Positions 1 through 6,112 of a DNA stretch of 7,513 bases are shown piece after piece. Within the stretch, counting starts at the first letter, position 1; every line of letters starts with the position of its first letter. The translations under genes and the position numbers were made by a program. This stretch comes from JBBSMX01 sp038232935 (GTDB lineage: Bacteria; Bacteroidota; Rhodothermia; Rhodothermales; JANQRZ01), in assembly GCA_038232935.1 (NCBI GenBank), contig JBBSMX010000173.1:1-7513 (forward strand), in the 5' to 3' direction. The notes under the pieces were generated by a model, which saw only the letters and a list, made by a program, of their open reading frames with translations, was not told the DNA's origin and searched no databases.

Positions 1-602
1 AGCGAGGTCACGGGGTTGATGAACGAGGCCCAGGCTTGGAGCGGCAGTTCGATGATGGCCGCGAGATCCTCCAGGGTGTACCCGCGCCGGACGTGACCCC
101 ACTCCTCGAAGAGGGACTCCTCGGAGGGTGCATACGGTGCGAGGAATCGGTAGTGCGGGTAGCGCCAGCGGGTGTGGGGGGTGCTCACGAGGAGGACGCC
201 GTCGGGCCGGAGGACACGCCTCGCCTCCGCCATCGCCGCCGCGTCGTCCGGCACGTGCTCGATGAGGTCGAACATCGTGACGGCATCGAAAGAAGCGTCG
301 TCGAATGGGAGCGCGGTCGCGTCGCCACAGACGAAGGTGACACGGTCCTGCCGGTTGCACGGCGCGTCGGCGAACGAGGGCTCGAAGTCGAGGTTGGTGA
401 TGTGCGCTTCGGGATAGAGCATGGCTGTCAGCCCGCTCTGGCCGCCGCCGACTTCGAGGATGTCGCGGAGCGGCTCGTCGGGTGCGATGCGGTGGATGGC
501 CCGCATCTTCTCGCGGTAGAAAAACCCCAGCGTCAGCGGGCGAGGGAAGGGGTTCTTCCGCAGGAACGGACGCAGGGCGGCCTTATGACGGGGTGTGCTC
601 AT
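1..602 (-). CDS. Class I SAM-dependent methyltransferase, 3' end cut by the window edge
   Basis: Translating the minus strand from the ATG at 602-600 gives 200 uninterrupted codons to base 1, with no stop, so the C-terminus lies outside the window. The protein begins MSTPRHKAAL. A Rossmann-fold SAM-binding site is clear: the glycine-rich motif I ILEVGGGQSGLT at residues 48-59, an acidic residue after strand 2 (LDFEP, D72), GDATALPF at 93-100, FDLIEHVPD at 111-119, and RVLRPDGVLLVSTPH at 129-143. This order is that of the Methyltransf_11 type. The substrate cannot be read from sequence. Its place at the end of a glycosyltransferase operon suggests O-methylation of a sugar or of the glycan chain end (inference). 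The start overlaps the stop of the preceding GT2 gene in the 4-base arrangement ATGA, which implies coupled translation. No Shine-Dalgarno sequence is visible upstream. Confidence 0.9.
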   Translation of the reverse strand, partial: MSTPRHKAALRPFLRKNPFPRPLTLGFFYREKMRAIHRIAPDEPLRDILEVGGGQSGLTAMLYPEAHITNLDFEPSFADAPCNRQDRVTFVCGDATALPFDDASFDAVTMFDLIEHVPDDAAAMAEARRVLRPDGVLLVSTPHTRWRYPHYRFLAPYAPSEESLFEEWGHVRRGYTLEDLAAIIELPLQAWASFINPVTS

Positions 603-1906
603 GATAGGGGGTCGATGGGAGGCACGGCGTCTGCATCCGTGCGGTGGCGGAGGTAGTAGCCGAAGCCCGCTACGCACCCTCGAATCTGCATACCGAGCGA
701 AGCGGGCACGCCCGGCTTTTTCCGCACCCGGCGGAGTACGCCCTGGCCGTAGTAGTGCGGCAAGGTCAGGAACGCTCGCCGGAGATTGCCCACGTGCCTG
801 TGCTCCTCGAACTGGGTCAGCAAGGCCGTGATATGCCCTCGCATGTACTGGTACATCTGATTGTCCAAGCCCTCTATGTCGCGGCGGTGGACGTGGTGAA
901 CGACCGCCGTCGGCTCGTACCGGCAGTGCCCGCCCCCGGCGAGGATACGGTACCACATCTCGGAGTCCTCGCTGCACCCCGACGCGCCAGCCCCGAGCCG
1001 CTCGTCGAAGCCGCCGACCTCCTCGAACACGCGCCGCCGGAACGCCATATTGGCTCCGGCGCCGAGCTGCCAGACCGGAACGGCGTAGCGCCGCATCCGC
1101 TCGAAGAAGCCGAGGTCGAAGCTGAGCGCTCGGTAGCCCCGCCCAAAGCCGGCGTGATTTTGCTCGAAGTAGAGTTGCGCCGGCGTGTCCAGCTCGGCCG
1201 GGAGAATGAGGCCCGTCACGGCCATCACGGCCGGCTCGGCGAAGGCGGCACGGAGCCGCCCCACCCACCCGGCGTGGACGAGCACGTCGTCGTCGGTGAA
1301 CGCGACGAGGTCCCCGATGCTGTGACGTAGGCCTGTGTTTCGCGCGACGCTCAACCCCGGCTGGGGCTCCACGACGTACCGTACGCCCGGCATCGATTCT
1401 ACCACCCGCCGCGTGGCGTCCGAGCGCGGCGCGTTGTCCACTACGATGATCTCGGTCGGCGCAGGGTCGAGCCGGCGCAGGCTTTCGAGGCACTTGCGGA
1501 GGTCGTCGGGCCGCTCGCGCGTGCATACGACCACGGATACCGAGGCGTGTGGAGCAGCGGCGGCGGATTGCTCCACACGAGCCTGTACCTGTTCGAGAGG
1601 CTGCCGCAGCGTCCGCAACGCGTCGAAGTCCGGCGGTGCATCGGGGCGCGGTTTTTTCTCTGGCATCGGGCCGCGGAAGCCATGCTCCATCAGGTAATCT
1701 CCCACCGTCGGCGTGATGGCCGCAAGCGCGATCTCTCGCAACTGCATCGCTGGAATCGGGAGCTGCGAAGCTTCGAGGTCACGCCTTCCAAGCGGGATAT
1801 CGGCCCACCAGAAGATGAGGACGACGCCCCCCACGTCGGGCGATCTCTCTAGCGCGGAGAGAGGGTCTCGGAGGTCGATGTGGTGGATGGCCCACGGCTT
1901 GAACAT
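599..1906 (-). CDS. Family 2 glycosyltransferase with N-terminal extension (435 aa)
   Basis: This is a predicted cytoplasmic inverting glycosyltransferase of the GT-A fold, expected to move a sugar from a nucleotide-sugar donor to a growing glycan. The GT2 domain starts near residue 123 with SVVVCTRERPDD. It has IIVVDNAP at about 153-160, the metal-binding FTDDD with DDD at 205-207, LGAGANMAFRR at 281-291, GGFDERLGAG at 298-307, acidic E313/D314 in SEDSEMWYR, and HVHRRD at 338-343. Residues 1-80 form an extra region (GGVVLIFWWADIPLG, then LREIALAAI) that resembles the start of the GT2 at 2906-4177. A proline-rich and then helical linker spans about 83-121. The frame stays open upstream to 2140, but the ATG at 1906 is preferred: it lies 2 bases after the preceding stop, and the extra upstream residues would overlap that gene and look like non-coding translation. 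A GGAG lies 11 bases upstream of it. Donor and acceptor are unknown. Confidence 0.92.
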   Translation of the reverse strand: MFKPWAIHHIDLRDPLSALERSPDVGGVVLIFWWADIPLGRRDLEASQLPIPAMQLREIALAAITPTVGDYLMEHGFRGPMPEKKPRPDAPPDFDALRTLRQPLEQVQARVEQSAAAAPHASVSVVVCTRERPDDLRKCLESLRRLDPAPTEIIVVDNAPRSDATRRVVESMPGVRYVVEPQPGLSVARNTGLRHSIGDLVAFTDDDVLVHAGWVGRLRAAFAEPAVMAVTGLILPAELDTPAQLYFEQNHAGFGRGYRALSFDLGFFERMRRYAVPVWQLGAGANMAFRRRVFEEVGGFDERLGAGASGCSEDSEMWYRILAGGGHCRYEPTAVVHHVHRRDIEGLDNQMYQYMRGHITALLTQFEEHRHVGNLRRAFLTLPHYYGQGVLRRVRKKPGVPASLGMQIRGCVAGFGYYLRHRTDADAVPPIDPLS

Positions 1907-1908
1907 GG

Positions 1909-2913
1909 CTATGCGGTCTCCGTTGGTGATGCCACGCGAGGCACCGCGCAGCCGATGAGCCGGTCGCGCTCCTCCTTCGGCATTCGCTCGATCTGCCGCA
2001 CGCCGGCATACCGCCCGCTCGCGAAGCTCGCGTCGAAGAGGGCCGGGGTAAACGCGCGCCGCCGCCTCACCGCCCGCCTGATCTGACGAGTCGCCTCGAC
2101 CAATAGACGGCGCACCTGGCGCCGCGTAGCGTCGCGCCACCCATCATAGCCGCTCGGCCACACGAGGGCGTCGGCGAGCGTTTGCGAGATCCCGAGCCCA
2201 TAGATCAGTCGTGCGAGGTAGCGCCGCGCTGTGCGGCCGGAGCCGACGACGTGGCGGAGCACGCACGCCGGGTTGTACCACAGGGCATAGCCCGCACTCC
2301 GCACCCGGAGCGTAAGCTCCACGTCGCCGCCTGAGACGAGCCGCTCGCCGACACGGTCCTCCAGCAGAGGCCGCTCCACCCAGCCGCATGCGTCGAGCGC
2401 TTCGCGCCGGATCACCATCCCCGCCCCGGCCAGGCTGCCCACTTCCTTCGGCTCGGCTCCGTGATCCTGCGCCGCGAGCGCCCAGCCGTAGCCGTGGACA
2501 TAGCGCGGCGGCGGCGTTTCCCAATCGAGCACGACACGTCCCCCCATCCCCCCAATCTCAGCGTGGTCGCGGACGAACGCCGCCGCCTGCGCTACCCAGC
2601 CTTCGTCCAGCAGGCAATCGTCGTCGACGAAGGCAATCCACGGGGCGGTCGTGGCGCGAACGCCGCGGCGGCGGGCAGGCGTGAGTCCCTGCTCGGGCTC
2701 CGACACGCGGCGCAGGCCGGGCACTCGTCCCGTCGCCGCGTGCGCGTCCACCACGGCCGGCGTCTCGTCGGTGCAGTTGTTATCCACGACGACGACGGAC
2801 CACGCGACCTCCTCCGTTTCCCGCTGCCGGGCGAGCGCCTCCAGCGCCCGATTCAGAAGAGCCGCGTGGTTGTACGTGCAGATGACGACGTCGATGAAGC
2901 CAGGCTCACCCAT
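1909..2913 (-). CDS. Family 2 glycosyltransferase, compact form (334 aa)
   Basis: The GT2 domain begins at once (FIDVVICTYNHAALLNRALE, from residue 7), with no N-terminal extension. It has VVVVDNNCTDETP at 40-52, EQGLTPARRRGV at 74-85, the nucleotide-sugar and metal-binding FVDDD with DDD at 97-99, GSLAGAGMVIRREAL at 159-173, and SGGDVELTLRVRSAG at 194-208 carrying the conserved acidic pair. After RHVV (220-223) there is a strongly basic helical stretch at about 264-288, rich in RR pairs, which could contact the membrane or an anionic carrier lipid (inference). The ATG at 2913 overlaps the end of the upstream GT2 by 8 bases (ATGGGTGA), with an AGAGGG-like purine run about 6 bases upstream. 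It differs from the two neighbouring GT2s, so a different linkage or donor is likely. The actual sugar cannot be predicted. Confidence 0.92.
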   Translation of the reverse strand: MGEPGFIDVVICTYNHAALLNRALEALARQRETEEVAWSVVVVDNNCTDETPAVVDAHAATGRVPGLRRVSEPEQGLTPARRRGVRATTAPWIAFVDDDCLLDEGWVAQAAAFVRDHAEIGGMGGRVVLDWETPPPRYVHGYGWALAAQDHGAEPKEVGSLAGAGMVIRREALDACGWVERPLLEDRVGERLVSGGDVELTLRVRSAGYALWYNPACVLRHVVGSGRTARRYLARLIYGLGISQTLADALVWPSGYDGWRDATRRQVRRLLVEATRQIRRAVRRRRAFTPALFDASFASGRYAGVRQIERMPKEERDRLIGCAVPRVASPTETA

Positions 2914-4177
2914 GGCCGCCCTCTTCGAAGGCCGGCTCCGCGGCCGAAGCTAGTTCCACTTCGAATCGCTGCCGGATCTCCTCTGTCCGTCGGAGCGAGC
3001 GGTCGTACTCACCCGAGCGCCCTTTCGCGGCACCGCGCAGCTCGGCAAGGAGCATGTCCGGCGGGAGGATGTGCTTGCCGACCACGCTCTTCGCGAGTTG
3101 GCGGGTATAATGCTTGAACCACCACAGCCGCATCGCCTTGACCTTATCCCGCTGCTCAGCGTCGTTGTATTCCACCTTATCCAGAAAGGCCATGAACCCC
3201 CGTCCCCATGTCTCGTACTGCCGGCGTAGCCCGTCCAGATCCCGGCGGTGCTCGTGGAAGACGAGATAGGCCGGCTCATACACGAGGGGGTAGCCCGCCC
3301 GGATCACGCGGTAGAAAATGTCGAGGTCGCCGCCGCCGGGGAGCGGGGCGCCTGTGTCGAGTGCCTCATCGAAGCCGCCAAGTTGTTCCAGCACGTCGCG
3401 GCGGAACGCCATGTTGGCCCCAGCCCCGAAGATGCCCGCGCCCGTCGGGTAGAGCGGATTGCCGGGCTGCACCTGCCCGTGATAGCGTAGCTTCTCGAAG
3501 CCTCGACTGAATCCGCCGTTCGCCTCGAAAAGGATCTGCGCGGGCGTCTCAAGTGCAAACGGTAGCACGAGACCAGTAAACGCCGCCGCATCAGGGTGTT
3601 CGCCCCACGCTTCGGCGAGGCCGCGGAGCCATCCCCGGTCCACGACCACGTCGTCGTCGAGGTAGGCGATGATGTCGCCGGTGGCTTCGTGGAGCGCTCG
3701 GTTGCGGGCGAAGTCGAGACCCGGCCGGGGCTCAAGGGTATAGCGCACACCAGGGAATTCCTCCACCACCCCACGTGTCTGCCCGTCCGACGGCGCGTTG
3801 TCGACGACCAGCACGTCGGGGCGCGCCGCGCCTTCCGGCACATCCACGTTAAGGATCGACCGAAGACAACGGGCCAGCCGCTCCGGGCGGTCCTTCGTGC
3901 AGACCGCCACAGTAAGCGAGGGAAAGGGCAAAGGAAGCGTCGGCACAAGCAGTTCCTCCCGAATCGCCTCTCGAACGAGTTTCGTGCCCGTGCGGGCGGC
4001 GATCTGCTGCGCAAGCTCCTGCTCGGTGAGTCGGGTGCCGCCCGTCAGAGCTTCCATCCAGAATCCGATGGGCCGTCCGTTCCGGCGCACCAGCACAGCC
4101 AGCCCCGTCTCCTCGGCGTCGAGAGCGAGGGGAGGTAGCGGTTCTAGCGCCTCGATATCGGCGAAGGCGTACGGCAT
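2906..4177 (-). CDS. Family 2 glycosyltransferase with N-terminal extension (423 aa)
   Basis: The GT2 catalytic domain starts near residue 87 (SLTVAVCTKDRPERL). It has VLVVDNAPSDGQTRG at 122-136, RPGLDFARNRALHEATGD at 151-168, YLDDD with DDD at 174-176, FGAGANMAFRRDVL at 250-263, LGGFDEALDTGAPLPGGGD at 266-284, the acidic GGGDLDIFYR at 281-290, and HEHRRD at 308-313. It lines up along its length with the GT2 at 599-1906, including the HRRD motif and the following YETWGRGFMAF-type helix, so the two are paralogues. Residues 1-85 form the shared N-terminal region (GLAVLVRRNGRPIGF, then LTEQELAQQIAAR), whose function I do not know. The start codon follows the ABC exporter stop with no gap (TGAATG), and no Shine-Dalgarno sequence precedes it, so translation probably depends on reinitiation by ribosomes finishing the exporter. 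Donor and acceptor are unknown. Confidence 0.92.
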   Translation of the reverse strand: MPYAFADIEALEPLPPLALDAEETGLAVLVRRNGRPIGFWMEALTGGTRLTEQELAQQIAARTGTKLVREAIREELLVPTLPLPFPSLTVAVCTKDRPERLARCLRSILNVDVPEGAARPDVLVVDNAPSDGQTRGVVEEFPGVRYTLEPRPGLDFARNRALHEATGDIIAYLDDDVVVDRGWLRGLAEAWGEHPDAAAFTGLVLPFALETPAQILFEANGGFSRGFEKLRYHGQVQPGNPLYPTGAGIFGAGANMAFRRDVLEQLGGFDEALDTGAPLPGGGDLDIFYRVIRAGYPLVYEPAYLVFHEHRRDLDGLRRQYETWGRGFMAFLDKVEYNDAEQRDKVKAMRLWWFKHYTRQLAKSVVGKHILPPDMLLAELRGAAKGRSGEYDRSLRRTEEIRQRFEVELASAAEPAFEEGGHG

Positions 4178-5995
4178 TCAATTCAACGTCGAGCGATACT
4201 GGAGGCGGTAGAGTCGGGCGAAGAGCCCGTCGTTGTCCAGCAATTCCTGAAGCGTGCCCTGCTCTGCCACGCGGCCCTCTTCGAGCACAATGAGGTGGTC
4301 GGCGTGTTCGATGGTCGACAGACGGTGGGCGATGATGACGACGGTACGGTCCTCGCCGAAGGTGCGCAGCGCGTTCTGGATTGCGTTCTCGGAGAGCGTG
4401 TCGAGCGCGTTGGTGGCTTCGTCGAGGATGAAGAGCGCCGGGTCTCGGACGATGGCGCGCGCGAGCGTGAGCCGCTGCTGCTGCCCGCCCGAGAGCCGGA
4501 CACCTCGATCGCCGGTGCGCGTGTCGTAGCCGTCGGGGAGCCGTTCGATAAACGCGTGCGCATCCGCTCTGCGGGCCGCCTCGACGACCTCCGCTTCCGT
4601 CGCTTCGAGCCGGCCATAGGCGATGTTTTCCCCGACGGTAGCGTTGAAGAGGTAGACCTCCTGGCTCACGAGGGCGATCCGCTGGCGCCACGAGGCGAGG
4701 TCGAGCGCCGAGAGAGGCTGCCCATCCACGAGCACGGCCCCCGCCTCGGGATCGTAGAACCGGAACAGCAACTTGATGAGCGTGCTCTTGCCCGCTCCCG
4801 ATGGCCCGACGATCGCCGTCGTCTTCCCTGCCGGGATGACGAAGGACACGTGGTCGAGCGCGGGCGGCTCATCGGGGGCGTAGCGGAAGGTCACGTCATC
4901 GAAACGTACGCTCTGCGCCAAGGTGTCGAACGGGACGTCACCGGACGTGATGTACGGCTTGTCCGTCCGATCGAGCATCTTTATCACGTCGCGCACCGAG
5001 GCCGCGAGCGACACGAGCCGCACCCGCGCCGCATCGATGCCCTGGATTCGAGGGCGGAGCCGGTAGAGCACGAAGATGAAGACGAGGAGCGCAGGCAGGT
5101 TCTCCGCGTCCTGTAAGCTGATGTAGAGCACGCCCACGAGCAGGACCGCTGCGAGAACCTCGTAAACCGGCGTCACAGTCCCGGAGAGCAGCCCAAGCCG
5201 CCAGAATGCCGACGACACCGTTTCGGATGCGCGCTCGAAGCGCGCCTGCTCGTAAGGCTCGCGGACGAACGTGCGGATCACCTTCATACCACCCAGCCCC
5301 TCCATCATCCGCTGCGACAGCGCAGCGTTCGCTTCCGTAGCCTCCTCGCCGAGTTGCTTCACGCGCCGCGTCAGCAATCGGGCGACGGCGGAGATCAGAC
5401 CCATCCCTACGAGGACGAGCAGCGTCAGCTTCCACGAGATCAGCAGGAGAACGGCGACGTAGACGGTGGCGGTGCACACGGCGATAAACAGCCCGACGAG
5501 CGTGGCGAGCGCCGACGTCGCTCGCCACGTCTCCGTCGCGAGCGTGTTGAGCAGCCGACCGAACTCGCTCCGCTCCAAGAACCCGTAGCCGACCGTCAGG
5601 AGCTGAGCGTAGATCCCAGAGCGCAGCCGGTGCCCAATCCGCACATCCATCCACGCGAACACCATGTCGTAGGCGTAGCGTAGCAGGCTTATGAGAACGA
5701 GCAGAGCGAAGATGGACAGGGCGATTACCAGCAGGCGGCGCTCCACCGGAACGGCGCTAAAGAGCCCGCCGAGGCCGTCGATCAGCCAGTTCCCCGTCGA
5801 CACCCTGTCCTGCCCGGTGTCGACGCTCTGGAGGAACGGGATGAAGAGGCTGACGCTGAAGCCTTCCGCTATCGAGGTCAGCACGCCAAGCGCGACGAGG
5901 CCGGCCAGCCCCCAAGGGCGATGCCTTAGCAAGGGGAGCAGAGATCGGGCAACCCCCACCTCCTCACGGAGCTTTCGTGACCATCGCATGCGCAT
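4178..5995 (-). CDS. ABC exporter half-transporter (TMD-NBD), MsbA/PglK-like, candidate glycan flippase (605 aa)
   Basis: This is an inner-membrane ATP-driven exporter with the membrane domain fused to the ATPase, expected to work as a homodimer. About six membrane segments lie near residues 29-54, 87-107, 165-185, 186-205, 277-295 and 300-318. The ATPase domain is complete: aromatic A-loop (FRY, Y372), Walker A GPSGAGKST 397-405, Q-loop Q445 in SQEVYLFN, X-loop region TGDRG 494-498, signature LSGGQQQR 501-508, Walker B FILDEAT with D525 and catalytic E526, D-loop ALD 530-532, and switch histidine H557 in IIAHRLSTIEHAD. Exporters of this type flip lipid A, lipid-linked oligosaccharides (PglK) or drugs. 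The surrounding glycosyltransferases favour a lipid-linked glycan (inference). The frame is open to 6109, but the first 38 residues are unlike a transporter N-terminus and TGGAGG lies 15 bases before the ATG at 5995. The ATG at 5989 and a TTG at 5998 are alternatives. Confidence 0.92.
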   Translation of the reverse strand: MRMRWSRKLREEVGVARSLLPLLRHRPWGLAGLVALGVLTSIAEGFSVSLFIPFLQSVDTGQDRVSTGNWLIDGLGGLFSAVPVERRLLVIALSIFALLVLISLLRYAYDMVFAWMDVRIGHRLRSGIYAQLLTVGYGFLERSEFGRLLNTLATETWRATSALATLVGLFIAVCTATVYVAVLLLISWKLTLLVLVGMGLISAVARLLTRRVKQLGEEATEANAALSQRMMEGLGGMKVIRTFVREPYEQARFERASETVSSAFWRLGLLSGTVTPVYEVLAAVLLVGVLYISLQDAENLPALLVFIFVLYRLRPRIQGIDAARVRLVSLAASVRDVIKMLDRTDKPYITSGDVPFDTLAQSVRFDDVTFRYAPDEPPALDHVSFVIPAGKTTAIVGPSGAGKSTLIKLLFRFYDPEAGAVLVDGQPLSALDLASWRQRIALVSQEVYLFNATVGENIAYGRLEATEAEVVEAARRADAHAFIERLPDGYDTRTGDRGVRLSGGQQQRLTLARAIVRDPALFILDEATNALDTLSENAIQNALRTFGEDRTVVIIAHRLSTIEHADHLIVLEEGRVAEQGTLQELLDNDGLFARLYRLQYRSTLN

Positions 5996-5996
5996 C

Positions 5997-6012
5997 AAAC
6001 CGGTTTCAAACC
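5997..6012. repeat. Nested short inverted repeat just upstream of the ABC exporter start
   Basis: The plus strand reads AAACCGGTTTCAAACC. It contains a perfect 10-base palindrome (5997-6006) and a second inverted repeat, GGTTT-C-AAACC (6002-6012). It lies between the Shine-Dalgarno candidate and the chosen ATG. As RNA only a weak hairpin with a 3-pair stem could form, so a protein-binding site in double-stranded DNA is the better guess if it is functional at all. Confidence 0.4.
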
Positions 6013-6016
6013 TCCA
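6011..6016 (-). promoter_or_regulatory. Probable ribosome binding site of the ABC exporter gene
   Basis: The minus strand reads TGGAGG here, the best Shine-Dalgarno match in the window. It is 15 bases before the ATG at 5995, 12 before an in-frame TTG at 5998, and 21 before the ATG at 5989. The spacing is long for an ATG start, so the TTG is a real alternative. The site supports starting the protein near 5995 and not at 6109, since it would otherwise lie inside the coding sequence. Confidence 0.45.
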
Positions 6017-6112
6017 GTGCGAGCACGGCCGCCAGCAACCCTGAGTAGGAGGAACAAAGGCTTTACAGTGAGAAGTGATGCGCCCGTTTCCCGAAGGATC
6101 GGCACCCACACA

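Larger units (their letters stand above)
5996..6112 (-). other. Intergenic spacer between the first GT2 and the ABC exporter
   Basis: This 117-base gap is the only sizeable one inside the gene array. It holds the TGGAGG at 6016-6011 and the nested inverted repeat at 5997-6012 (AAACC, GGTTT, C, AAACC). I find no strong stem followed by a T run on the minus strand, so no intrinsic terminator is called. I see no convincing -35/-10 pair and no TAnnTTTG element of the Bacteroidota type. Whether the downstream genes have their own promoter here is open. Confidence 0.6.

Noticed and set aside
36..1330. Long plus-strand open frames opposite the methyltransferase and the last GT2 (36-656, 644-1330)
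   Set aside because: They lie antisense to genes with clear domain motifs, have no recognisable motifs and have R/G/E-rich composition typical of the reverse of GC-rich coding DNA.
1907..2140. N-terminal extension of the 599-1906 GT2 up to an ATG at 2140
   Set aside because: It would overlap the preceding GT2 by over 200 bases, and the residues look like out-of-frame translation. The ATG at 1906 sits right after the preceding stop.
3849..4691. Minus-strand open frame of 280 codons across the exporter/GT2 junction
   Set aside because: It is an alternative frame of two well-supported genes; its protein is dominated by arginine, proline and alanine and has no motif.
4295..5116. Plus-strand open frame of 273 codons opposite the ABC exporter ATPase domain
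   Set aside because: It mirrors the highly conserved Walker A, signature and Walker B region on the other strand and shows no domain of its own.
5996..6109. Longer form of the ABC exporter starting at 6109
   Set aside because: The added 38 residues include two cysteines, tryptophans and polar segments unlike exporter N-termini, and the only good Shine-Dalgarno site would lie inside them.
6016..6112. Intrinsic terminator after the first GT2
   Set aside because: Only short stems (for example CCGA/TCGG) are seen, with no following T run on the minus strand.
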